Source of the DNA: Candidatus Saccharimonadota bacterium
Lineage (GTDB): Bacteria; Patescibacteriota; Saccharimonadia; Saccharimonadales; Saccharimonadaceae
Direction: 5' to 3'
Assembly (NCBI GenBank): GCA_017537745.1
Contig: JAFYKF010000007.1
Span: 62,001 to 126,000 of the forward strand
Length of the DNA: 64,000 nucleotides
Shown piece by piece: positions 1 through 6,955 of the stretch. Within the stretch, counting starts at the first letter, position 1. Every line of letters begins with the position of its first letter. A program made the position numbers and the translations under genes. The notes below the pieces were generated by a model. The model ran no database searches and was not told the DNA's origin. It was given only the letters and a program-made list of their open reading frames with translations.

Positions 1-370
1 TCGTCAAACCTGGCGTCTTGAAATCTTTTACATTTCCATCACCTACATTTATTACACGCTCAATCTGCTCACGAATGCATTTTTTATTATGCTCTACTTC
101 ATCTAAACTCTTCAAATCTCTTTCACCGTTCTCTTTTGGATCACCAATTTGCCCAGTCGCGCCACCAACCAAAAGGTATGGCTCATAACCATGTCGCACA
201 AAGCACGCGCACATCATAAGTGCAGCCAAATTCCCAATCGTAAGCGAGTCTGCTGACGGATCCGCCCCCCAATAGAATTTCTTCACTGCCCGAGTATCCA
301 AATCCTCCGGCTTCTCAATTGTCGTTTCCGCTACAAACCCCCGATATAATAATTCCTCTGATAGTTTCAT
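1..370 (-). CDS. tyrS: tyrosyl-tRNA synthetase, N-terminal part (3' end outside window)
   Basis: Class I aminoacyl-tRNA synthetase that charges tRNA-Tyr. About 123 residues are visible; the gene runs off the left edge. The protein starts MKLSEELLYRGF, then has the ATP-binding stretch WGADPSADSLTIGNL (about residues 34-48) and the nucleotide-fold motif LLVGGATGQIGDP, both diagnostic of TyrRS. The HIGH signature reads TIGN: the first His is Thr and the second is Asn. Asn at the second position is common in the family, Thr at the first is less usual. A TATATT hexamer ends six bases before the ATG and no Shine-Dalgarno is present, so the mRNA is probably leaderless. It is divergent from the PRC-barrel gene. 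Family assignment is firm. Confidence 0.9.
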   Translation of the reverse strand, partial: MKLSEELLYRGFVAETTIEKPEDLDTRAVKKFYWGADPSADSLTIGNLAALMMCACFVRHGYEPYLLVGGATGQIGDPKENGERDLKSLDEVEHNKKCIREQIERVINVGDGNVKDFKTPGLT

Positions 371-450
371 ATATATAATATACCACATTTCCCATCTTTT
401 TTCACCACCCCAACCTATAAACCGACCGTAATTTGTGTTATAATTAAGTT

Positions 451-1059
451 ATGTTAATCACAGCAAGTAAATTTATCGGTACTCCAATTCTCAGCATGCA
501 AGCTAGCGGCCCAATTGGTCAAGTAACCGATTTTGTTATCGAACCAGAATCATTAAAAGCAATCGCCTTTATTGTTTCTGGCCCTGGTATCAACCCAGAA
601 ACAAATATTCTAGACACTAAATCCATCCGCGAATATTCCAGCTATGGCCTAGTTATTGATTCAGAAGACGACTTAGCTGCACGCGGCGACATCATTCGCG
701 TCGACAAAGTTCTCAAACTAGATTTTGCGCTAAATGATCTTAAAGTTGAAACCAAAAAAGGTAGTAAACTTGGCCATATCATTAATTTTACTATGGCCAG
801 CGACGATTTTACCGTTCAACAATTAATAGTCAGACGTCCAAAGCTAAAAGCTATTATTGATGCCGAGCTCACCATCCCGAGAAACGAGATAGTTGAGGTA
901 ACAGACGATAAAATCATTGTCAAAGACGAAGAAAAAGTCATTAAAGCCCGCGCCGAAAAAGAAGATTTTATTCCAAATTTTGTGAATCCATTCCGTAAGA
1001 CTGAACTTTCTCGCGCGCCAGCTCAAACGAAAAACCCTGACGACATAGATATTGAATAA
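451..1059 (+). CDS. PRC-barrel domain protein
   Basis: Cytoplasmic protein of 202 residues without signal peptide or membrane segment. Residues ~1-75 (MLITASKFIGTPILS, GPIGQVTDFVIEP) have the beta-rich pattern of the PRC-barrel domain seen in RimM and in photosynthetic reaction-centre H subunits. A second similar repeat follows at ~85-160 (GSKLGHIINFTM). The C-terminal 40 residues are charged and probably disordered. PRC-barrels are usually RNA- or protein-binding adaptors; the precise role here is unknown. A -10 hexamer TATAAT ends six bases before the ATG, indicating a leaderless transcript. The last 92 bp overlap the 3' end of recX on the other strand. Confidence 0.75.
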   Translation: MLITASKFIGTPILSMQASGPIGQVTDFVIEPESLKAIAFIVSGPGINPETNILDTKSIREYSSYGLVIDSEDDLAARGDIIRVDKVLKLDFALNDLKVETKKGSKLGHIINFTMASDDFTVQQLIVRRPKLKAIIDAELTIPRNEIVEVTDDKIIVKDEEKVIKARAEKEDFIPNFVNPFRKTELSRAPAQTKNPDDIDIE

Positions 1060-1720
1060 GTTTTTCATCGTCCGCATATCGCATCCGTTTTTTTGCAATT
1101 ATCTTTTCAATTTCTGCTTCATCATCGCGCGCATCCAACACCTCATCAATGATATTCTTTGAAATTCCTTTTTTTAACAATTCCATTCGAAGTCTTTTTT
1201 GCGAAACCCCCTTCTTCACAAAACGATTCTCCACCCACCATTCCGCGAACTTTTGATCATCCACATACCCGCGAGCGACAAGTCTGTTGAAAACGTTCTT
1301 AAGAAGTTCAGAATCGTCTTCTGAGGAGGTTTTCGCGACAACGGGAGCGAATGGAGCGCCGCGCTCCCCGTAACGACGGGCGAGCGCAAGCGTCTCCGAA
1401 GAAGACATTCTGAGCTTCTTGCAAAGGTATTCTTTCAACTCTCTTTCGCTTCGCGGCCTTGTGAGAGACCACTCGAGTGCTCTTTGATAAAGTTTCCCAA
1501 ATTCACTAGCACTTTTTAACTCATTAAGTTCTTCTTCAGAAATTTTCTTCCCAACTTTTAACTTGAAATCCACCACCTGCGAAACATCCAATGAAAAAGA
1601 AAATTTATCATTTACAAAAACATTGACACGATCTGGATTTTTCACCCCCTGCTTCAAATCGGTAATTATCAAAGCCTTTACATTGTCAACCGTAAAATCT
1701 TTTAACTTATAGATTTCCAT
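968..1720 (-). CDS. recX: regulatory protein RecX with in-frame palindromic insert
   Basis: RecX (250 residues) binds RecA filaments and modulates RecA activity. The three-helix repeats are recognisable: RPRSERELKEYLCKKL, then ARGYVDDQKFAEWWVENR, then KRLRMELLKKGISKNII and the last repeat KLIQYLCRQGFSFELAREKV. Between the first and second halves of repeat 1 lies an extra ~40-residue stretch (containing ARRYGERGAPFAPVVAK) encoded by a palindromic element at 1301-1420; ordinary RecX has nothing there. The gene is third in recA-Nudix-recX and overlaps the end of the Nudix gene by 14 nt, so translation is probably coupled. Its 3' end overlaps the convergent PRC-barrel gene by 92 bp. Confidence 0.88.
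   Translation of the reverse strand: MEIYKLKDFTVDNVKALIITDLKQGVKNPDRVNVFVNDKFSFSLDVSQVVDFKLKVGKKISEEELNELKSASEFGKLYQRALEWSLTRPRSERELKEYLCKKLRMSSSETLALARRYGERGAPFAPVVAKTSSEDDSELLKNVFNRLVARGYVDDQKFAEWWVENRFVKKGVSQKRLRMELLKKGISKNIIDEVLDARDDEAEIEKIIAKKRMRYADDEKLIQYLCRQGFSFELAREKVQSYGMDSQNLE
1301..1420. repeat. palindromic element, family A, inside recX
   Basis: Imperfect inverted repeat of about 120 bp (40 codons). The left arm begins AAGAAGTTCAGAATCGTCTT and the reverse complement of the right arm begins AAGAAGCTCAGAATGTCTTC; arms are ~27 bp with few differences. An inner hairpin pairs ACGGGAGCG with CGCTCCCCGT. The core (CTTCTGAGGA ... TCCGAAGAAG, with TTCGCGAC and TAACGA inside) is also present at 22674-22790 in lepA. 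The length keeps the recX frame open. Confidence 0.8.
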
Positions 1721-2264
1721 TCTGTAAAAACCATTCTCTAAGCAATTCGAAAGTTAATTTTTCTTTTTTAAGTGGAGCTTTGGCGTATTTTGAACAAAAA
1801 TCTATCGCCTCCGCAAACGGAACCCACTTCACTTCCGACACCTCTTCATCGTTAAAATGAAAATCATCTTCTTTTCCAGTCCAATCTGTCATAAAAACCC
1901 ACGCAAAACGATTTCTGTTAAAAGGCCGCATCGTCACAAACCTTAAATCATCAGTATTAATTTCCGCTCCAATCTCTTCATGACACTCTCGCACCGCACC
2001 TTCCACCACCGATTCGCCCAAATTAATATGCCCACCCGCCGAAATATCATAATCACCCGGAAAACGATCTACTTTCTCAGAACGCTTCTGCCATAGTAAT
2101 TCCAGTTCACCGGCATCATTTAATCGATAAACAAAAATTACTGAAACGCCAACAATTTTATCACTGCCAGTTTCTTCTGGATTACCCAAAGCCGAATCCC
2201 ACCCCTCACCAACCACCGGTTCGCCATTCGGCCGATAAACCTGCCACATTTCATCGTGATGCAT
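1707..2264 (-). CDS. NUDIX hydrolase
   Basis: Hydrolase of a nucleoside diphosphate linked to another moiety (185 residues). It contains a full Nudix box GX5EX7REUXEEXGU at ~residues 78-100 (GHINLGE, then RECHEEIGA), the Mg2+-binding catalytic loop-helix. The N-terminal WQVYRPNG and GDYDISAGGH segments resemble the YfcD/IPP-isomerase-like branch, whose substrates are poorly defined. The ATG lies three bases after the recA stop and the gene overlaps recX by 14 nt, so it sits in the middle of a recA operon. A role in cleaning oxidised or damaged nucleotides alongside RecA is plausible but is inferred from position only. Confidence 0.88.
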   Translation of the reverse strand: MHHDEMWQVYRPNGEPVVGEGWDSALGNPEETGSDKIVGVSVIFVYRLNDAGELELLWQKRSEKVDRFPGDYDISAGGHINLGESVVEGAVRECHEEIGAEINTDDLRFVTMRPFNRNRFAWVFMTDWTGKEDDFHFNDEEVSEVKWVPFAEAIDFCSKYAKAPLKKEKLTFELLREWFLQNGNL

Positions 2265-2266
2265 AA

Positions 2267-3298
2267 TTATTCTTCGGCAGCCTTCTCACGTACTTGCTTT
2301 TCAATTTCCGCCATAAGTTCTGGCTTCTCGCGGAATAGTTTTTTCACCGCTTCACGACCCTGGCCAAGAGTTTCACCTTTATATTTGATAAACGCACCCG
2401 ACTTTTCCAAAACGCCATATTGTACGCCAAGATCCAATACGTCACCAGACTTTGAAATCCCCTCATTATACATAATGTCAAACTCTGCCGTACGGAATGG
2501 TGCTGCAATCTTATTTTTCACCACCTTAATCTTGGTCCGGTTACCAGCGATATTATCACCGTCTTTGATTTGCCCAATTCGTCGAATATCAATACGTACT
2601 GATGCATAAAATTTCAAAGCATTACCGCCAGTCGTAGTTTCTGGATTTCCGAACATCACGCCAATCTTCATACGAATCTGGTTAATAAATATTACCGTCG
2701 CACGAGATTTAGAAATGATACCAGTAAGCTTACGCATCGCCTGTGACATTAAACGAGCCTGCAAACCCATTTGTGAATCACCCATATCACCATCAATTTC
2801 CGCCTGTGGCACCAATGCCGCCACTGAATCTACCACTATCAAATCAACCGCATTCGAACGCACCAATGTCTCACAAATCTCGAGCGCCTGTTCACCATTA
2901 TCTGGCTGCGAAATCAAAAGATTTGCCGTATCTACACCAATCTTCTTGGCATATGCCGGATCAAGAGCGTGCTCCGCATCAATAAAGGCCGCCTGCCCGC
3001 CCTGCTTCTGAATCTCCGCAATCGCATGCAAAGCCAAAGTTGTTTTGCCAGAAGACTCTGGTCCATAAATTTCAATAATCCTACCTTTTGGATAACCACC
3101 ACCTAGTGCCAAGTCCAACGCTAAAGACCCCGACGGCAGAAGTTCAACATTCATTTTAGGCGTATCACCAAGCTTCATAATAGAACCGTCGCCAAATTGC
3201 TTTGTAATTTGTGCCATCGCAAGCTTCAAAGCTTCACTTTTGCCATCTTTCTTCTCCACCGCTTTTGTTTCTTTTTCCACCGCGTCTTTTTTCGTCAT
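2267..3298 (-). CDS. recA: recombinase RecA
   Basis: Strand-exchange protein of homologous recombination and SOS co-protease, 343 residues, normal length. Walker [10 protein letters not shown] (~residues 80-88), the [12 protein letters not shown] Walker B region, loop L1 ([19 protein letters not shown]), [22 protein letters not shown] (loop L2) and a C-terminal acidic-basic tail are all present. The start ATG is preceded by AGAAAGG about 12 nt upstream, so this gene, unlike many neighbours, has a leader and a Shine-Dalgarno. First gene of recA-Nudix-recX. No recognisable LexA box was seen upstream, but the leader contains an inverted repeat (3353-3387). Confidence 0.97.
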   Translation of the reverse strand: MTKKDAVEKETKAVEKKDGKSEALKLAMAQITKQFGDGSIMKLGDTPKMNVELLPSGSLALDLALGGGYPKGRIIEIYGPESSGKTTLALHAIAEIQKQGGQAAFIDAEHALDPAYAKKIGVDTANLLISQPDNGEQALEICETLVRSNAVDLIVVDSVAALVPQAEIDGDMGDSQMGLQARLMSQAMRKLTGIISKSRATVIFINQIRMKIGVMFGNPETTTGGNALKFYASVRIDIRRIGQIKDGDNIAGNRTKIKVVKNKIAAPFRTAEFDIMYNEGISKSGDVLDLGVQYGVLEKSGAFIKYKGETLGQGREAVKKLFREKPELMAEIEKQVREKAAEE

Positions 3299-3352
3299 AA
3301 TAGTATTACCTTTCTGATATCTATTATATAATATTTTAACATTTACGAGTAG

Positions 3353-3387
3353 AGCTGTTTTTAGATATACCCACCTCTACTCTCGCA
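3353..3387 (-). promoter_or_regulatory. inverted repeat in recA upstream region
   Basis: CGAGTAGAG is followed 21 bp later by CTCTACTCTCG, a 9-bp inverted repeat with one extra dinucleotide in one arm, located 55-90 bp upstream of the recA ATG. It could form a leader hairpin or be an operator. An extended -10 (TGTGATAAT, hexamer at 3394-3399) with TTGCAA at 3415-3420 would start transcription just upstream of it. Regulatory function is inference. Confidence 0.35.
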
Positions 3388-3537
3388 ACACTAATTATCA
3401 CACTTAAAAATCAATTGCAAGCCCCCACTTTTCAAAAAATAAGTAGGGGGTTGAAGATTTTGTACACCCATGTTACAATACCCCCACCCCAAGTCACCCA
3501 ATTCATATAAAACCCTAAACGTGTTATAATATAAAAT

Positions 3538-4611
3538 ATGAAAATAACCGAAAATGTCCCAATTAAAGAGCTTACTACCATGCGACTTGGCGGACCTGCC
3601 CGCTATGTTCTAGAAGTAAACAACCCTTCCGAAATCCCCGAAGCCTATGAATTTGCCAAATCCAAAAACCTCCCCATCTTCATCCTCGGCGGCGGTGCCA
3701 ACACCATCGCTCGCGACGAAGGCTTCAACGGCGTCATCGTTCGTAATACCATGACAGGAATTAAGTCGGCGGGGGTGACGGACCTGGAGGGGGTCCCCCA
3801 CGGAACCTTTAGTGACGTGGGGGAGGAGAAGGTCCGGCAGGACCCCCGCCGCTATATTATTACTGCCATGGCAGGAGAAGTTTGGGATAACGTCGTCGCC
3901 TTCGCCTGCGAGCGCGGTCTTACTGGCATCGAAGCCCTATCCAAAATTCCTGGGCTCGCCGGCGCCGCGCCAGTTCAAAACATTGGCGCCTACGGCCAAG
4001 AACTCGCCGATACCTTTGTTTCCGCCGAAGTTTATGACTCTAAAACAAATGAATTTAAAACTCTCAATAAGTCTGACTTTGGCTTTTCATACCGCAAATC
4101 CATCCTAAACTCCACCGAAAAAAATCGTTATTTTGTTGTATCCATCACCCTGGAACTTCAACCAGGCGAAATGCAAAAACCTTTTTATAATTCCATCGAG
4201 AAATATATTGAAACACATAATATTACCGATTTCTCACCGCAATCCATCCGAAATATCGTCACCGCTATTCGCGCCGACAAACTCCCAGACCCAGCCAAAA
4301 TCCCCTCCGCCGGCTCGTTCTTTAAAAACATCTATCTTACCAAAGAACAAGCTGAAGACGCCGAAAAGAAAGGTTACCCAGTTTACAAAGGCCACGATGG
4401 ACTCAAAATTAATTCTGGCTGGCTAATCGAACAAGCTGGTTTTAGCGATAAATTACTCCACGGCATTCGCGTCAACAAAAAAGCTGCTCTCGTCCTCATT
4501 AACGAATCAGCCAAATCTTATGATGACCTTGCCAAAGCCCGCACCGAGATAATTGAAGCCGTCAAAAACAAATTCGGATACACCCTAGAACAGGAGCCAA
4601 ACGAAATATGA
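3538..4611 (+). CDS. murB: UDP-N-acetylenolpyruvoylglucosamine reductase with in-frame palindromic insert
   Basis: FAD enzyme that reduces enolpyruvyl-UDP-GlcNAc to UDP-MurNAc, the second committed step of peptidoglycan synthesis. FAD-binding motifs TMRLGGPARY and FILGGGANTIARDEGF are at ~15-65; the catalytic Ser is in SAGSFFKN (~258-265) and the C-terminal WLIEQAGF is conserved. Length 357 is above the ~300 typical of the family because of a ~32-residue stretch after GVIVRNTMTGI, encoded by a palindrome at 3759-3856. The -10 TATAAT ends seven bases before ATG and there is no Shine-Dalgarno, suggesting a leaderless mRNA. The stop overlaps the folD start (ATGA). Confidence 0.93.
   Translation: MKITENVPIKELTTMRLGGPARYVLEVNNPSEIPEAYEFAKSKNLPIFILGGGANTIARDEGFNGVIVRNTMTGIKSAGVTDLEGVPHGTFSDVGEEKVRQDPRRYIITAMAGEVWDNVVAFACERGLTGIEALSKIPGLAGAAPVQNIGAYGQELADTFVSAEVYDSKTNEFKTLNKSDFGFSYRKSILNSTEKNRYFVVSITLELQPGEMQKPFYNSIEKYIETHNITDFSPQSIRNIVTAIRADKLPDPAKIPSAGSFFKNIYLTKEQAEDAEKKGYPVYKGHDGLKINSGWLIEQAGFSDKLLHGIRVNKKAALVLINESAKSYDDLAKARTEIIEAVKNKFGYTLEQEPNEI
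3759..3856. repeat. palindromic element, family B, inside murB
   Basis: About 98 bp. The left arm has GCGGGGGTGACGGACCT and the right arm, reverse complemented, has GCGGGGGTCCTGCCGGACCT; an inner hairpin pairs GTCCCCCAC with GTGGGGGAG. The G+C content is much higher than the flanking murB sequence and the encoded residues (KSAGVTDLEGVPHG and following) have no counterpart in usual MurB. The right-arm motif GGACCCCCG is shared with the element in pcrA (33768-33892). Confidence 0.7.
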
Positions 4612-5417
4612 AAATATTAAACGGCAAAGAGCTTGCGGGGTTCGTCAAAGAACGGCAATCTCACATGGTTAAAACTCTCAAAGAAGCCCACATCCAGCCA
4701 ACCCTTCTAATTATTTACGACAACGACAACCCTGTCATTCAAAAATACATCCAACTCAAAAATCGCTACGGCGAAGACATTGGCGTAAAAGTTGAAATTC
4801 ACCGTGCAGAAAGTTCGGACGACATCGCCACTACAATCGAGGAAGCAAATAAAAACCCTAACATTCATGGCATTATTCTTCAACTCCCCATTAAGGACCA
4901 ACAAAAAACCGACGAATTAACCAGCAAAATCGCCGCAGAAAAAGACGTCGATGGACTCTCAAACAACGCCAATGCCTTTGATTCTGCCACCGCCACCGCC
5001 ATTAATTGGCTTCTCACCGGCTACAACATCCCGCTTGAAAAATCCAAAATCGCCATCATTGGCCGCGGTAAACTCGTTGGCGCCCCACTTTTTAAAATGT
5101 ATCAAGCCTCAAATTACAACGTTACACAATTTCACAAAGGTGACGATTTATCAAGCCTTACTAACTACGACGTCATTATTACTGCCACTGGCGTTCCCAA
5201 TCTCATTACCAACGAAATGATTCGCCCGGGCACTACTATCGTAGACGCCGGTACCGCCAGCGAAAAAGGAGTTATTAAAGGCGACGTTTCCGACGAAGTC
5301 CGTACTCGCACCGACCTCACTGCCATTACTCCGATTATTGGTGGGGTTGGTCCACTTACTATTTCATGCCTATTCGACCACGTCATTCAATCCGCTTCAA
5401 AAAGCCAAAAAAAATAA
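4608..5417 (+). CDS. folD: bifunctional methylenetetrahydrofolate dehydrogenase / cyclohydrolase
   Basis: Interconverts 5,10-methylene-, methenyl- and 10-formyl-THF (269 residues). The catalytic YxxxK is seen as KYIQLKNRYGE (~residues 45-55), the substrate loop as ILQLPIK and EKDVDGLS, the NAD(P) glycine-rich motif as IIGRGKLVGAPL (~148-160), and the C-terminal TPIIGGVGPLTISCL is canonical. The start overlaps the murB stop as ATGA, so the two genes are translationally coupled although they belong to different pathways. A strong hairpin terminator follows within 30 bp. Folate genes are otherwise absent from this window. Confidence 0.92.
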   Translation: MKILNGKELAGFVKERQSHMVKTLKEAHIQPTLLIIYDNDNPVIQKYIQLKNRYGEDIGVKVEIHRAESSDDIATTIEEANKNPNIHGIILQLPIKDQQKTDELTSKIAAEKDVDGLSNNANAFDSATATAINWLLTGYNIPLEKSKIAIIGRGKLVGAPLFKMYQASNYNVTQFHKGDDLSSLTNYDVIITATGVPNLITNEMIRPGTTIVDAGTASEKGVIKGDVSDEVRTRTDLTAITPIIGGVGPLTISCLFDHVIQSASKSQKK

Positions 5418-5443
5418 CGGAGAATTTCTTCTCCGTTATTTTT
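5411..5443. terminator. bidirectional Rho-independent terminator
   Basis: AAAATAACGGAGAA-TTTC-TTCTCCGTTATTTTT, a 14-bp stem with poly-A on one side and poly-T on the other. It separates convergent folD (+) and the surface-protein gene (-). Confidence 0.88.
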
Positions 5444-5472
5444 CTCGACCACCCTTGTGAAGCGGCCAATAA

Positions 5473-6762
5473 TTAACGATTTTTTCGGCTAAGAATAAAG
5501 TAGCCAGCAGCGGTTACAATAGAACCGGCACCGAGCGCAGCACCAGTAACTTCAGTTGCACCAGTGTTAACAATTACCACTGGATCTGGAGTTGGTTCTG
5601 GATCAGGTGTTGGGTCTGGATCCGGAGTTGGATCTGGATCTGGAGTAGGAGTTGGCTTTGGCTTACAAGCATCATCATTACGATTTACCATCACCGAAGC
5701 GTCATCCTTAACCACTGTGTCGTGACCAACCGTAGCATTTGCCCAGTTGACCAATTGGTTGCTACCACAAGCCAAGGTTTTATTAACCACCTTAGCAGTA
5801 AAGCGTACATACGCATTACCACGAGACTTATAGCTACCAATGTTAATACCAGTAGTAGTTACAGTATTTTCATTGATAAGTACACCGTCTTTGTGGTTAG
5901 AGTTATAAACGTAAGTAGAATCCTTAACATATTCCATGTTAGTAGGAAGAATATCACGAATCATCACGTTATTAACAGTCTGATCAGAGAGGTTTTTGTA
6001 CGCAATCTGGAATTCAACCTCATCACCAATCTTCGCATCAACGTGCTCGGCAAACTCATTACCAGAGCCTTTGATACGTACAGTTTTGGTGATACGATTT
6101 GGTACAGAGTTGTGTACTTTAACCTGAATAGTTACCTGACCATCATAGTCGTAACAACCAGGGATTTGACCATTCATAGAAGTGTAACCGAGTTTAGCGC
6201 CAGATGTAATAACGCTATCGTCCAATCTAAATGTACCTTGTGTATTGGTATATCTAGCTGAACCACTTACGAACTCAAGATAAAAAGTATCGTTAGACGT
6301 AAATGTTACCTCATCCCAGTAACGAGTAGGTTTTGCATTTTCAGCATTCAAATACCCAATCACAGTATGAGATTTGCTTACTGTGGTAGGAAGTGAAACA
6401 CTTGCCGATACGCCAGTTGCAATAGCACTAGTCCCAAGAGGGCTGTTATTGTGAACATAAAGACGAATCGTATAAGTTTCACCATCTTTCACAGCAATCG
6501 TATCCGCATTCCATTTGTCAACGGTGCTAGAGCTAAGCTTAGCTCCAACGAAATTGCGCTCATCACCAATTTTACCATTGGTAATAGAGTTAAAAGTAAT
6601 GGTTTTACCAAGTTTACCAGCATTAATCTGCTCTAAAGTATAAGTGGTACGACCATTATTAGAGTCGCCCCAAGCTAAAACATTAGCCGGAACGATTATT
6701 GACGCACCAGCCACAATTGCAGTAGCAGCTACGCCAAGAATAGTTTTGTAAACTTTATTCAT
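5473..6762 (-). CDS. secreted surface protein with DUF11-like domain, Pro-rich stalk and C-terminal anchor
   Basis: 429 residues. N-terminal signal peptide (KVYKTILGVAATAIVAG..., probable cleavage after NVLA, residue ~30). The middle part has beta-strand-rich segments; residues ~235-350 (GDEVEFQIAYKNLSDQTVNNVMIRDILP) match the DUF11/CARDB-like conserved-repeat pattern of cell-surface proteins. A PTPDPDPTPDPDP stalk follows at ~370-395, then NTGATEV, a hydrophobic helix and the basic tail SRKNR. This resembles a cell-wall sorting signal with NTG in place of LPxTG, but no sortase is encoded here; it may simply be a membrane anchor. A Shine-Dalgarno (AGGAAAGGA) lies ~8 nt upstream of ATG. It probably acts at the cell surface. 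Confidence 0.75.
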   Translation of the reverse strand: MNKVYKTILGVAATAIVAGASIIVPANVLAWGDSNNGRTTYTLEQINAGKLGKTITFNSITNGKIGDERNFVGAKLSSSTVDKWNADTIAVKDGETYTIRLYVHNNSPLGTSAIATGVSASVSLPTTVSKSHTVIGYLNAENAKPTRYWDEVTFTSNDTFYLEFVSGSARYTNTQGTFRLDDSVITSGAKLGYTSMNGQIPGCYDYDGQVTIQVKVHNSVPNRITKTVRIKGSGNEFAEHVDAKIGDEVEFQIAYKNLSDQTVNNVMIRDILPTNMEYVKDSTYVYNSNHKDGVLINENTVTTTGINIGSYKSRGNAYVRFTAKVVNKTLACGSNQLVNWANATVGHDTVVKDDASVMVNRNDDACKPKPTPTPDPDPTPDPDPTPDPEPTPDPVVIVNTGATEVTGAALGAGSIVTAAGYFILSRKNR

Positions 6763-6899
6763 AATAAAATTCCTTTCCTAATCTATTAAAAAACGTTTAC
6801 AGTTGATATTAGTTACATCTAAATTAACTCGTCACTTCTTAGCCGAATTGTTAATTTTCGTCTGCAACCGAATCATCTCAAATTTCAAATCATGGGGGA

Positions 6900-6925
6900 G
6901 GCCCGGCAGCCGAAGCTGCCGAGCC
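6900..6925 (-). terminator. G+C-rich hairpin downstream of the 6956-9028 gene
   Basis: GGCCCGGCAGCCGAAGCTGCCGAGCC forms a strong stem with a tetraloop-like centre. No clear U tract follows on the minus strand, so it may be an mRNA 3' stabiliser rather than an intrinsic terminator. The rest of 6763-6955 shows nothing coding. Confidence 0.5.
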
Positions 6926-6955
6926 AACGCTAAAGGACAATATATACATTGCAGA

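Noticed and set aside
3299-3537. LexA/SOS box before recA
   Set aside because: No CGAACRNRYGTTYG- or CTGT-N8-ACAG-type site; only the inverted repeat listed.
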